A stretch of DNA of 64,000 bases, taken from JADJXV01 sp046328995 (GTDB taxonomy: Bacteria > Bacteroidota > Ignavibacteria > Kapaibacteriales > UBA961). The stretch's first letter is position 1; each line of letters opens with the position of its first letter. The notes beneath the pieces are model-generated. The model saw only the letters and a program-made list of their open reading frames with translations. It was not told where the DNA came from and made no database searches. Shown piece after piece: positions 8,850-17,949 of this stretch. Position numbers and translations under genes: made by a program. The stretch covers positions 930,001 through 994,000 of the forward strand of contig JAXLVN010000002.1 in the NCBI GenBank assembly GCA_046328995.1, in the 5' to 3' direction.

Positions 8850-9025
8850 GCGAGCCATCGGCTCGCCCAAAATTGTAGGGCTGGACTTCAGTCCAGTCCA
8901 AAGAGAAAAAAAGCGAGCCATCGGCTCGCCCCAAATTGTAGGGCTGGACTTCAGTCCAGCCCAAAGAGAAAAAAAGCGAGCCATCGGCTCGCCCAAAATA
9001 GTAGAGCTGGACTTCAGTCCAGCCC
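8850..9025. repeat. 63-bp double-hairpin repeat, three tandem copies
   Basis: Three units start at 8850, 8913 and 8976 (exact 63-bp period). Each has two palindromes: 'gcgagccatcggctcgc' and 'ggctggacttcagtccagcc'. Two more units lie at 10025-10138. The palindromes would form stable hairpins in RNA or single-stranded DNA. No coding role is evident. Confidence 0.85.
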
Positions 9026-9059
9026 CAAAAAGCCGGAATCAACAAGAATGCATCTCCTT

Positions 9060-9650
9060 TTACCGAGCATGCTTGCTATAGGTATAATCTATCAACATAC
9101 TACGTACATGCTCCCGTAAGTACGCTATATTTTTAAGCTGCGAACCCTGACTCTCAAACTGAATAGTCAGGTATGAGTCTACCTCGGCCGGCTTATCTCC
9201 GAATACTTGTTTCAGTCCTGCATAGACATCGCCGTAATAAAATTTAGGATCATTAAGATCTGTTTGTGACAAGGTAACCTTGGCCGAAGGAAAAAGTGCG
9301 CTCCAATTCACTTCTCCAAATATTTTAAACGAAGGGGGGAGGGGTTTTTCGAGTAACACATCAAATTTAACATTAAGATGTTCTTTGGTGCAGATGTTTA
9401 CTTGCGGTTGGTACGTAAAGAATTGTATCGTATCCCCAAGATCTTGATAAAATACATAGTTACCTTTCGGGAGAGGATAGGTTCCTTTCTCAATCTCAAA
9501 GCCATTATAGAGGTCAAGGAAATGGTAGACTTTTTCTTTGCCTGCATCACACGCACCGTCAGGTTCACCCAATCCAAGTTCTTTACAAGATGCAAGTCCG
9601 AGCATCATGGACGTTATCATACAAACAGTAAACGTAAAAAATGGCTTCAT
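9060..9650 (-). CDS. Hypothetical lipoprotein
   Basis: A 196-residue protein with a lipoprotein signal peptide: a short basic start, a hydrophobic core and the lipobox 'LASC' (Cys22). The mature part has no motif I recognise; it is mixed alpha/beta with several aromatic residues ('KGNYVFYQDLGDTIQFFTYQ'). An 'ggagg' ribosome site (complement of 'cctcc' at 9656-9660) precedes the ATG. It is flanked on both sides by palindromic repeats and looks like a single-gene unit. Likely anchored in the periplasm or outer membrane; function unknown. Confidence 0.7.
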   Translation of the reverse strand: MKPFFTFTVCMITSMMLGLASCKELGLGEPDGACDAGKEKVYHFLDLYNGFEIEKGTYPLPKGNYVFYQDLGDTIQFFTYQPQVNICTKEHLNVKFDVLLEKPLPPSFKIFGEVNWSALFPSAKVTLSQTDLNDPKFYYGDVYAGLKQVFGDKPAEVDSYLTIQFESQGSQLKNIAYLREHVRSMLIDYTYSKHAR

Positions 9651-9929
9651 ATAAACCTCCGAAAATGTACAATGAATAATTAGAAGTGAACACCCGGAAT
9701 CAGTGAATCATCTAACTATACTTAAAATATTGATACTACAGAGCAATATTACAATTATTCTTCGAAATGACAAAGTTAAATAGCGTAGATGTATAAAGGA
9801 GGGTATTTTCTCTGAAGAGGTGTTGAGGTTATCAGTTAGAGGAGTAGATTGCAGTCACCGAATGTAGAATAATCCATCACAGCGTGATGGCATGTTTGTA
9901 GAAATCCGGCAATTCCGCCACACCTACTT

Positions 9930-10003
9930 CTTCGACCCCGCCGGGGGGCGTGGAAGTCGTCGTTATTCAATGTACTACATACGTTGAATCCCTCAGGGAT
10001 TGA
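9930..10003. repeat. 74-bp intergenic repeat, copy C
   Basis: Same unit as at 5461-5534, more diverged ('gtactacatacgttgaatcc' instead of 'gctacaaacgttcaatcc'). Confidence 0.65.
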
Positions 10004-10024
10004 GAATAAATCATTATCCCAAAA

Positions 10025-10138
10025 GAGAGCCATCGGCTCGACCAAATTATAGGGCTGGACTTCAGTCCAGTCCAAAGAGAAAAAAAGCGAGCCATCGGCT
10101 CGACCAAATTGTAGGGCTGGACTTCAGTCCAGTCCAAA
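10025..10138. repeat. 63-bp double-hairpin repeat, two further copies
   Basis: Two units of the family at 8850-9025, with 'gagccatcggctcg' and 'ggctggacttcagtccag' palindromes about 61 bp apart. They sit between copies C and D of the 74-bp repeat. Confidence 0.8.
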
Positions 10139-10150
10139 GTTATCACCACA

Positions 10151-10224
10151 TTCGACCCCGCCGGGGTCGTGAAAGTCGTTTGTATTCAATATGCTACAAA
10201 CGTTCAATCCCTTTGGGATTGAGA
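10151..10224. repeat. 74-bp intergenic repeat, copy D
   Basis: Same unit as at 5461-5534. Followed at 10265-10294 by half of the 'gtaggggcgaa' palindromic repeat described at 15212-15274. Confidence 0.7.
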
Positions 10225-10330
10225 TTCCGAATTTCCCCAATGTCCCCTTGCACCGCACCACCTGCACGACCAGGGCGAATGCAATTCGCCCCTACGGTGG
10301 TTTAATAATTCACGTTAGTTCTAAATCTCC

Positions 10331-11959
10331 CTATCTCACACTCTTCCAAACATGTATCAATCCATTCGTCGAAGCATCATGACTCGTAACAAGCGCAGTA
10401 TCCACCAATTCCGGCAGGATTTTCTTCGCGAGTTGTTTGCCAAGTTCGACGCCCCATTGATCGAAGGAATTCACATCCCACAGCACGCCTTGGACGAAGA
10501 TTTTATGTTCATACAGGGCAAGGAGATTGCCCAATGTCGTCGGCGTGAGCTCATTGAGCAGTATCGTCGTCGTCGGACGATTCCCCTCGAATACTTTGTG
10601 CGGGAGGAGGGCTTGAATAGCATTCTCATCAAGACCCGCAGCCGTAAGTTCTGCGCGCACTTCCTCCGGCGTTTTGCCGCAGAGGAGCGCCTCCGTCTGC
10701 GCGAAAAAATTCGCCATGAGCTTTTCGTGGTGCATCGGCAGGGGATTGTGCGACCGCGCCACACCGATAAAATCGGCGGGAATAATCTGCGTGCCCTGAT
10801 GTAATAATTGGAAAAAGGAATGCTGACTGTCGGTGCCGGGCTGACCCCAAATCACGGGCGCAGTCGTATAACTGACGCGCTCGCCATTCATTCGCACGTA
10901 CTTCCCGTTACTCTCCATTTCTGCTTGTTGTAAATATGCGGGCAGGAGACGTAAGTATTCGTCATACGGCAGAATTGCATGAGAATTTTCACCGAAAAAA
11001 TTACCGTTCCACACGTCTAAAAGCGCGAGAAGTACGGGCAGATTTTCATGGAATTCAGCCGAACGGAAATGTTCGTCCATTGCATGCGCGCCGGCAAGCA
11101 AGGCATGGAAATTCTCATATCCTACGCTGAGAGCAATAGGCAAGCCAATCGCCGACCACAGCGAGAATCTGCCGCCTACCCAATCCCAAAAGATAAACAC
11201 ATTTTCGGGTGCAATTCCAAAATCAGCCGTTGCCGGGAAATTTGTTGACACCGCAACAAAGTGTTTTTCAATATCACCTTCAGTAGCTCCACCGGACAAA
11301 AACCACGTCCGCGCCGAATGCGCATTCGTCATCGTTTCATCGGTCGTAAATGTTTTGGAGGCAATGATAAAGAGCGTGGTCGCAGGATTGAGAGTGCGCA
11401 GCGTTTCCGTAAGATGCGTACCGTCGATATTGGACACAAAATGTACATTCAGCGTGCGACTCGCGTAGGGAGTAAGAGCATGGCAGACCATTTTCGGTCC
11501 GAGGTCCGAACCTCCAATACCGATATTGACGACATCGGTAATTTGCTCTCCGGTATAACCGCGATGCGCGCCACTCCGCACGTTATCCGAGAATATCTTT
11601 ATTTTTTGCAGTACTTTTTGGATATCCGGCATCACATCCTTGCCTTCAAAATAGACCGGTTTGCCGGATTGATTCCTGAGCGCAGTATGGAGCACGGCGC
11701 GTCCTTCGGTCGTATTAATTTTCTCACCGGTGAAGAATCGTTGGGTCGCTTCCTGTAGCCCGCGCGATTGTGCAAACTTCACAAGTAAGTCCCGCGTTTC
11801 AAGCGTGATACGTTGCTTGGAATAATCGACAAAGAGCCCGCCAAAGCGCAGCGACAACTCCTCGAAGCGTTGAGGATTCTCCGCAAAAAGCCGGCGGAGA
11901 TGAATGTGTTTGATCTGCTCGAAATGAGCGGCGAGAGCGGAGAATTGAGGGGAATTCAT
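10331..11959 (-). CDS. pgi: Glucose-6-phosphate isomerase
   Basis: Interconverts glucose-6-phosphate and fructose-6-phosphate in glycolysis/gluconeogenesis, in the cytosol. At 542 residues it has the normal length of the long bacterial type. Both family signatures are present: 'DWVGGRFSLWSAIGLP' in the middle and 'FDQWGVELGKQLAK' near the end. The conserved 'IGGSDLGPKM' sugar-phosphate loop and 'GTDSQHSFFQLLHQGT' segment (with the catalytic histidine) are also seen. It stands alone; the neighbours on both sides are repeats, and a MITE-like element lies just upstream at 12023-12361. Confidence 0.97.
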   Translation of the reverse strand: MNSPQFSALAAHFEQIKHIHLRRLFAENPQRFEELSLRFGGLFVDYSKQRITLETRDLLVKFAQSRGLQEATQRFFTGEKINTTEGRAVLHTALRNQSGKPVYFEGKDVMPDIQKVLQKIKIFSDNVRSGAHRGYTGEQITDVVNIGIGGSDLGPKMVCHALTPYASRTLNVHFVSNIDGTHLTETLRTLNPATTLFIIASKTFTTDETMTNAHSARTWFLSGGATEGDIEKHFVAVSTNFPATADFGIAPENVFIFWDWVGGRFSLWSAIGLPIALSVGYENFHALLAGAHAMDEHFRSAEFHENLPVLLALLDVWNGNFFGENSHAILPYDEYLRLLPAYLQQAEMESNGKYVRMNGERVSYTTAPVIWGQPGTDSQHSFFQLLHQGTQIIPADFIGVARSHNPLPMHHEKLMANFFAQTEALLCGKTPEEVRAELTAAGLDENAIQALLPHKVFEGNRPTTTILLNELTPTTLGNLLALYEHKIFVQGVLWDVNSFDQWGVELGKQLAKKILPELVDTALVTSHDASTNGLIHVWKSVR

Positions 11960-12022
11960 AGGGGGATGATGGATTCAATGTTTGTGATTTAGTTGAATTA
12001 ATTCTCTAAGGAATTTTACCGA

Positions 12023-12361
12023 CTGTCATCCTGAATTTATTTCAGGATCTTCGTGGCTGTATGGTCTTGCTCGTGCTAAAACTTGCGGAGATACTGAAAT
12101 AAATTACCAATGACAGTTTTATAACCTGTTCTTTTATATGACTTGCATTTGCTGTGTGAGAAAGAGTTTCCCACAGAGTTTCACAGAGTTTTTCACAGAG
12201 TTCACAGCGGAATACTGCTGTGTGTAACGCTGTGAGCATACCCTGTGTAACCCTGTGGGAGGAATTCTTCCGGCTACGTAGGGAGGAAATCCTCTTATGC
12301 AAGTACTTGCTGTGTTATTACTTGCTTTTTTAAGTTTTTAATTAGGCCTTCAGCATGACAG
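12023..12361. repeat. MITE-like dispersed repeat, copy 1
   Basis: A 339-bp non-coding element with imperfect 13-bp terminal inverted repeats: 'ctgtcatcctgaa' at the left and 'ttcagcatgacag' at the right. The inside holds many 'ctgtgaa/ttcacag' inverted motifs, e.g. 'cacagcggaatactgctgtg'. Copies 2 (40480-40825) and 3 (50029-50568) lie in the opposite orientation. No transposase or credible reading frame is inside. Lies between pgi and the TPR gene. Confidence 0.8.
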
Positions 12362-12437
12362 CGACCACAACCACAAACTTCGATTTCAATGCTCCGCAAG
12401 ATTTTCAGAGAACCATTAAAATCCAAGCTATAGAAAT

Positions 12438-13805
12438 CTACCCCTCCTCCATCATCCGCCCTTGCACTTCACGTATCCGTTCTTCGTAAAATTCGAGCTT
12501 TTCCGGTGTGCGGCGGGCGAGGATCTGATAGGCCTTGATGGCTTCGGGGAATGCGCCTTGCTTTTCGTAAATTCTTGCCATTGTTTCGGTTACCATCGCC
12601 GGAACGAGTTCGGCCGAGTGCGTGCGGGTAATTTCCTCGTACGTCGCCGGTATGCGTACTTTTTCAAGACGTGCGGCGAGTTCTTCGAGAGGTGTCAGCT
12701 TGTGGGATTCTTCGGCCGGTGGCGCGGAAGTATGTTCAATTACAATAGGTTCTGAACTGCGGAGAATCTTTTCTTCCGGCTTGGGAATGACAGGCGAGGT
12801 GGCGGGAATGCGTTCGCGGAACCTCGGAAATGGCGGCGGTGCCGGTAAAATTCCATTTTTCTTGTGCGAGTGCCCATTCTGAAATTTGAGCGGCGTAAAG
12901 TCGAGCCCGGGAATTAAATTTATGCTCGATGCCTTGAGCGACGGGAGAAATGCATGCGACACATTGGTCATTTCAACAATGCGCAACGGTGTGTATTTCT
13001 CACTATGCTCAGAAGGAATGAAGTCGTCGTCGTCGTCAGAATCGGATGGAACTGCCTGCTCTACAATGACTTCAATGGGTTGAATATCTTCAATTTCGGT
13101 TTGAATATCTTCGAATTCGGTTTGAATATCTTCAATTTCGGGTTGAATGTCTTCAATTTCAGGTTGAATATCTTCAATTTCAGGTTGAATGTCTTCAATT
13201 TCAGGTTGAATATCTTCAATTTCGGTTTGAATATCTTCAATTTCAGGTTGAATGTCTTCGAATTCAGGTTGAATATCTTCGAATTCAGGTTGAATATCTT
13301 CGAATTCAGGTTGTACATCTTCGAATTCGGGTTGAATATCTTCGCTTTCCTCTACACTATCCTCTTCTTCGGGAACACTATCCTCTGCTTGGGGGATAGG
13401 TACTTCATGTTCGGAAAGGGAGGTTGCACTATCGAGGAGGATGTCTTCTTTTTCGAGAATCATATCCTCGTCTTGTAGCGAAAGGTCGTTTTTCTCGGAT
13501 TCAGTTTCGGGAAGTGAGGGTTCGGATGGTGTCGCTGTTGCCGGAGGTAACCCAAAAAACTCTTGTTCGAGCCGTAGCAACGCCGGATGCACGGGAAAGA
13601 GCTGCGTGGCATTAGCGATGAACTCCTGTGCTTGAGCTGAATTGCCGAGCGCCCACATTGCGCGTGCGGTAAGTACATACGCTGAAGGATAATGCGGATA
13701 AATCTCTATCCCGCGTAAGCATAATTCCAGCGCCTCGGCATAGCTGCCGGCGTTGTAGAATTGTTCAGCATGAACAGCGAATAAAGGGGATATTGGAGAC
13801 GACAT
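12438..13805 (-). CDS. TPR protein with an acidic heptapeptide repeat tract
   Basis: A 455-residue protein, probably cytosolic. Residues ~10-75 contain two TPR-like helix pairs ('AEQFYNAGSYAEALELCLRG'). Residues ~155-242 are thirteen tandem heptapeptides of the form EDIQPE(I/F), strongly acidic. The last ~85 residues contain another TPR-like region ('IYEKQGAFPEAIKAYQILAR'). I chose the ATG at 13805; a TTG at 13814 would add three residues. No enzyme motif is visible, so a scaffold or adaptor role is likely. It starts 79 bp after tyrS ends on the same strand and may be co-transcribed with it. Confidence 0.75.
   Translation of the reverse strand: MSSPISPLFAVHAEQFYNAGSYAEALELCLRGIEIYPHYPSAYVLTARAMWALGNSAQAQEFIANATQLFPVHPALLRLEQEFFGLPPATATPSEPSLPETESEKNDLSLQDEDMILEKEDILLDSATSLSEHEVPIPQAEDSVPEEEDSVEESEDIQPEFEDVQPEFEDIQPEFEDIQPEFEDIQPEIEDIQTEIEDIQPEIEDIQPEIEDIQPEIEDIQPEIEDIQTEFEDIQTEIEDIQPIEVIVEQAVPSDSDDDDDFIPSEHSEKYTPLRIVEMTNVSHAFLPSLKASSINLIPGLDFTPLKFQNGHSHKKNGILPAPPPFPRFRERIPATSPVIPKPEEKILRSSEPIVIEHTSAPPAEESHKLTPLEELAARLEKVRIPATYEEITRTHSAELVPAMVTETMARIYEKQGAFPEAIKAYQILARRTPEKLEFYEERIREVQGRMMEEG
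13080..13343 (-). repeat. 21-bp coding minisatellite
   Basis: About thirteen tandem 21-bp units (e.g. 'ggttgaatatcttcaattt' on the plus strand) inside the TPR gene, coding for EDIQPE(I/F) heptapeptides. Unit length is a multiple of three, so copy-number change keeps the frame. Confidence 0.9.
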
Positions 13806-13883
13806 TACTACCAAGATTGTGACCGTGAAGGTTGACTTTCACCGCAAAACTGCGTGTCAGATTCTACGCAAACATTATGCCGT

Positions 13884-15098
13884 TTATCCGGCGGAGATGT
13901 TCAGGAAGCGGCGTTTTCCTACTTTGAAGAGGCGTTCGCTGCGGATATCCACCATTGCGGCTACGTCTTCGACTTTGACTCCGTCGATGCTGACGCCGCC
14001 GCCTTGCACGAGCCGTCGGGCTTCGTTTTTGGATGGCGCAAGTGACGATAGTACAAGCACATCAACGACTAAGCACGGTGTAGGCACATCGAGCACGATG
14101 GATTCAATTTCATCGGGAATGTCTTTTTTGACAAATATACGCTCGAATTCTTCAAAGGCGCCGCGGGCTGCCTCGTCACCATGATAGAGCGCGACGATTT
14201 TCATGGCGAGCTCGACTTTTGCAGTGCGCGGGTGGAGCGTTCCGCTGGTGATATCCTGTTGAATTTTCGCGGCTTGCGCTGTTGGTGTCGTGGCTGCATA
14301 CTCATACCAGCGTCCGATGAGCGCGTCGGGGATGGACATTGTCTTGCCGAACATTTCACGAGGCGATTCGGTGAGTCCGATATAATTTCCGAGCGATTTG
14401 CTCATTTTTTCGACGCCGTCGGTGCCTTCGAGGATGGGCATGATAACGATGCATTGCGGCTCGAGTCCATACGCTTTCTGAATATCGCGTCCGACCATGA
14501 GATTAAATTTTTGATCATTGCCACCGAGCTCGACGTCTGCTTTGATAGCGACCGAATCCATTGCCTGCGCAAGGGGATACATAAATTCGTGGATGCTGAT
14601 AGGTTCGCCGGACTTAAAGCGTTTGCTGAAGTCATCACGTTCGAGCATTTGAGCGACCGTGTAATTTGCCGAGAGGTGAATCACGTCATTGAAGCTCATT
14701 TCGGACAGCCATTCGGAATTATAGCACATTTTGAGATTGTCCATCGAGAGCACTTTTGATGCCTGCTCAAAGTAGGATTTCCCGTTCAGCCGCGTTTCCT
14801 CAAGCGAGAGGGCGGGGCGTGTTTTGGACTTGCCGGTAGGGTCGCCGATCATGCCGGTAAAATCACCGACGATGAGGATGGCCTGGTGACCTAAGTCCTG
14901 GAATTGTCGCATCTTTCTGAGTACCACCGCGTGTCCGATGTGGAGGTCCGGACGGCTCGGGTCGCAACCGAGCTTGACGGTCAGGGGAGTGTTTTTAGCG
15001 ATCGAACGCTCAACCTTGCGGGCGAGTTCATCAAGTGGAAGTGCCTCGGCGACGCCGGAGGTAATGATATCCATTTGTTCATTAAGAGGAGCAAACAT
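13884..15098 (-). CDS. tyrS: Tyrosine--tRNA ligase
   Basis: Charges tRNA-Tyr with tyrosine in the cytosol. It is a class I synthetase of 404 residues. The HIGH motif is seen as 'HIGH' at 53-56 ('PDLHIGHAVVL'), and 'KMSKS' at 231-235. The tyrosine-site segment 'DVELGGNDQKFNL' is present. The last ~65 residues form an S4 RNA-binding domain ('NEARRLVQGGGVSIDGVKV'). The 'KMSKS' sequence and length fit the TyrZ-like bacterial branch. The downstream TPR gene lies 78 bp away. Confidence 0.97.
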   Translation of the reverse strand: MFAPLNEQMDIITSGVAEALPLDELARKVERSIAKNTPLTVKLGCDPSRPDLHIGHAVVLRKMRQFQDLGHQAILIVGDFTGMIGDPTGKSKTRPALSLEETRLNGKSYFEQASKVLSMDNLKMCYNSEWLSEMSFNDVIHLSANYTVAQMLERDDFSKRFKSGEPISIHEFMYPLAQAMDSVAIKADVELGGNDQKFNLMVGRDIQKAYGLEPQCIVIMPILEGTDGVEKMSKSLGNYIGLTESPREMFGKTMSIPDALIGRWYEYAATTPTAQAAKIQQDITSGTLHPRTAKVELAMKIVALYHGDEAARGAFEEFERIFVKKDIPDEIESIVLDVPTPCLVVDVLVLSSLAPSKNEARRLVQGGGVSIDGVKVEDVAAMVDIRSERLFKVGKRRFLNISAG

Positions 15099-15211
15099 AT
15101 TTTATACGGGATAAGAATAACGTTGAATGAGAGTTGAATTTTCAATTGGGAATATCGAGATAAATGATCATACTAAGCTGACGAATGTTTTTGTTGGGTT
15201 ATCGTTCCATC

Positions 15212-15274
15212 GTAGGGGCGAATTGCATTCGCCCAAACCCTAGCACGACTTGGGCGAATGCGATTCGCCCCTAC
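15212..15274. repeat. 'gtaggggcgaa' palindromic repeat, full unit
   Basis: A 63-bp unit: 'gtaggggcgaattgcattcg' at the left and its near inverse 'gcgaatgcgattcgcccc' plus 'tac' at the right, with 'cacgac' in the loop. Full units also at 46699-46760 and 48620-48682; half units at 10265-10294, 27148-27179, 31525-31556 and 44172-44203. Confidence 0.85.
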
Positions 15275-15387
15275 GGTGTACATTCGAGGTTCCACAAAAA
15301 TTGACAAAGAATCAATAATAACAAAACATTCCTCCGCGAACTTTGCGAATCCTTTGCGCGCTTTGCAGTTACAATCAGCAGCATACC

Positions 15388-16368
15388 TTACTTCGAGCGT
15401 TGAATCACATAATCGGCAAAGTTCATCAGCGACTGTTTTGCCGGTGACTCCGGCAGGGAAGCGATTTTGGATTTAGCTTCGGTAATAATCGACTGTGCTT
15501 TTGCCTGTGCGCGGGTAATTCCCTGATTATCTTCAATAAACTGAATGATTTCCTCGATATTTTTCTGCGTGAGTTTGCCGGATTTGACGGCTTTGATAAT
15601 TGCTTTTCCGGCGGATTTATCGGCGTGTTCGCAGGCATAAATCAAGGGGAGCGTAACTTTCTTTTCCTTGAGGTCATTGCCGACCGGCTTACCGATGATG
15701 CTGGAGCGGCTGGTGACATCGAGGATATCGTCCTGAATCTGAAAGGCAAGTCCGACGAGCTCGCCATAATCGCGGAGAGCGGCGCGGCGTTCGGGGTCGT
15801 TGCTGGCGCTGACGGCACCAATTTCGCAGCAAGTCGAGATGAGCGAGGCAGTTTTGTCGGAGATAATGCGAAAGTATGTTTCTTCATCAATCGTGCGCTG
15901 GCGGCTTTTTTGGATTTGGAGCAATTCACCCTCGCTCATCCGGCGCACGGAGGTACTGGTAATACGCAGATAGTCAAATTCTTCATTTTCGACGGCGATG
16001 AGGAGTCCGCGGGAGAGGAGATAATCACCGACGAGCACGGCGACTTTATTTTTCCAGACGGCATTAATCGACGGCATACCGCGGCGTTCATCGGCTTCAT
16101 CGACGACGTCATCGTGGACGAGGGTGGCCGTGTGGAGGAGCTCAACGAGGGCAGCACCGACATAGCTTCGACGCGTGATATCACCGCAGGCGGCAGCGCT
16201 TAAAAAGACGAGGGCCGGGCGAACGCGTTTGCCGCGTTGCTTGAGGATATAGCGAACGACGATATCGAGCAATGCAGCTTTGGAGCGGATCAAGCCTTTG
16301 AAAAAATCGGTAAAATCTTCAAGATGACCGGCTATCGGTTGGCTAATGTCAGTAATAGAATGGGGCAT
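15388..16368 (-). CDS. Long-chain trans-polyprenyl diphosphate synthase
   Basis: Condenses isopentenyl diphosphate units onto an allylic diphosphate to make the polyprenyl chain for quinones; membrane-associated cytosolic enzyme. Its 326 residues show both aspartate-rich motifs: D86-D87-V-V-D90 ('LVHDDVVDEADERRG') and D212-D213-I-L-D216 ('FQIQDDILDVTS'). The 'GKRVRP' segment near residue 46 is the isopentenyl diphosphate site. Fits IspB/HepT-type synthases; product length cannot be read from the sequence alone. It starts 24 bp after tatC ends on the same strand, so the two are likely co-transcribed. Confidence 0.92.
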   Translation of the reverse strand: MPHSITDISQPIAGHLEDFTDFFKGLIRSKAALLDIVVRYILKQRGKRVRPALVFLSAAACGDITRRSYVGAALVELLHTATLVHDDVVDEADERRGMPSINAVWKNKVAVLVGDYLLSRGLLIAVENEEFDYLRITSTSVRRMSEGELLQIQKSRQRTIDEETYFRIISDKTASLISTCCEIGAVSASNDPERRAALRDYGELVGLAFQIQDDILDVTSRSSIIGKPVGNDLKEKKVTLPLIYACEHADKSAGKAIIKAVKSGKLTQKNIEEIIQFIEDNQGITRAQAKAQSIITEAKSKIASLPESPAKQSLMNFADYVIQRSK

Positions 16369-16392
16369 GCAATAGAGTAAAATGAGGAATAG

Positions 16393-17139
16393 TTAGTCCT
16401 TTTTTTGTGATAACTGAGAAATTATAATGCTAATTTCATAGAGCACCCACAGAGGGGCGGCAAAAATCAGTTGATTGACAGGATCAGGGCTTGGCGTTAG
16501 AATTGCCGCAATAAGGAGAATAATAATCACGGCATGACGGCGGTATTTGCGCATAAACACCGGAGTAAGGATCCCCACCCGTGAGAGCACATACGAAATC
16601 ATCGGAAGCTCGAAGATGAGTCCGGCAGCCAAAAGAGTGGTCGTGACGAACCCAAAATACTCGGTAATATCGATGATATTTTTGATGTTTTTACTGCCAA
16701 ACTTCACGGTAAAAGACATCATTCCCGGGATCATGACAAAATATGCAAAAGCCACACCGGCTAAAAAGCAGAACGTGGTAAAAAATGTAATACGCCCGGC
16801 CCAGTTTCGCTCGTGCTGATAGAGACCGGGTGCGACAAATTTCCAGATTTGATAGAGGGTCCAGGGAATAGAAATAATAATTCCGGCGACGAGAATTACC
16901 TTGAAGTAAAGAAATGGCTGACCGAACGGACGGAGATTCTGCAACTCAAGTCCTACTGCCGTAGCAGGGCGCAGCAGGATATAGTCCATAATCTGATTAA
17001 TATACACACTCGAGACAATACAACCCACCGCAATTCCAAGAATTGAATACACGATAAGTTTCCGCAAATCCTCCAAATGATCAAAAAAACTCATCTCTTT
17101 TTCTTGAGCGCCCGAGGATTCGGATTCTGCTTTTGCCAT
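16393..17139 (-). CDS. tatC: Sec-independent protein translocase TatC
   Basis: Core receptor of the twin-arginine pathway, which moves folded proteins across the inner membrane. A 248-residue protein with six hydrophobic segments. The N-terminal 'FFDHLEDLRK' and the 'FELPM' segment with its conserved glutamate before the helix are visible, as is 'TPSPDPVNQLIFAAP' near the end. No tatA gene is next to it. Upstream lies the long non-coding stretch before dnaA, and downstream the polyprenyl synthase. Confidence 0.95.
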   Translation of the reverse strand: MAKAESESSGAQEKEMSFFDHLEDLRKLIVYSILGIAVGCIVSSVYINQIMDYILLRPATAVGLELQNLRPFGQPFLYFKVILVAGIIISIPWTLYQIWKFVAPGLYQHERNWAGRITFFTTFCFLAGVAFAYFVMIPGMMSFTVKFGSKNIKNIIDITEYFGFVTTTLLAAGLIFELPMISYVLSRVGILTPVFMRKYRRHAVIIILLIAAILTPSPDPVNQLIFAAPLWVLYEISIIISQLSQKKD

Positions 17140-17949
17140 ACAATTGTGCGGATAAAATGTGAAGTAGAGATTATTCTACTGCGAAAATAACTCTCTAGGC
17201 GCGATTGTGGAAAAATACGGGGAATAAAATTCGTAAAATCCGGGGAGCAACCATACACTTCGGGTGAATCCGACGGATACGCCGTCGGTGCAACTGTCTT
17301 GAATCTTAAACACTTGCTTGGGTTGTCAAAAACATCGCATTCCCACCGTACGGAGAGGGGGAGTTTGGGGTAAAACTGAAAATCACGCAACTCCAAGTAA
17401 TTTAAAGGACGTTAAATTACTTTCAAATATCCAAGAAATTTATTTTCAGGAAATAAAATATTTTCTTTGGCTTTTTAGGGTAAAATTATAGATTTTTGCA
17501 CTGCGAAATAACAATTCGCATCCTAAAAAGGCATTGCAGCACTTGCGGAATCTTCTATCCGCTCGGAGAGGTCTTTTTTAAAACGTAGGTAACTCTACAC
17601 GTAGGTAATTCTACCCGCGCCGCTTGCCGGCAACAATCGAAGTAGTTCCCCCCGATTACTTCTCATTTCTACAGGCAAGCACAAACAGACGTACAGCATT
17701 ATTTTGACACCCCTCTCCCTCGTGAGAGGGTCACGCTCCGAAATTTTGATTTCGCTTGGGGGCGTGTCTTTGTGTCTCTACATTTCTCTTTCCGGGAGAA
17801 GAAAAGACGTTTTGTCTTTTATCCTTTCGGTAGGTGAAGTGGCTTTGTTGTCCCTTTTTCTCAAGAAGGCGACAAGGAGTAGTGTCTGCTTGGACTATTA
17901 TACGGTACTAATTTACGGGGCCACATTTTCGTTTTGTACGGAGGAAGCA
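17140..17949. other. Divergent intergenic region between tatC and dnaA
   Basis: About 810 bp without a convincing gene. It holds an A+T-rich part (about 17400-17500) and one match to the DnaA box consensus TTWTNCACA on the minus strand (complement of 'ttgtggaaaa' near 17206). A reading frame continues upstream of dnaA to 17704, but its peptide is low-complexity and unlike DnaA. One box is too little to call an origin. Confidence 0.4.

Noticed and set aside
8697..9081. Short genes with repeated 'GEPMARFFSLW' or 'KKRAIGSPKIVGLDFSP' peptides
   Set aside because: Translations of the 63-bp hairpin repeat, which has a period divisible by three.
12954..13478. Plus-strand frame with repeated 'LNIFNF' peptides
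   Set aside because: Shadow of the 21-bp minisatellite in the minus-strand TPR gene.
17140..17700. Replication origin next to dnaA
   Set aside because: Only one DnaA-box-like sequence and a moderately AT-rich part were found; no box cluster. Not enough to call oriC.
17704..17949. N-terminal extension of DnaA
   Set aside because: Peptide is low-complexity and unlike DnaA domain I, which begins after residue 40 of the shorter form; a strong ribosome site marks the TTG at 17950.
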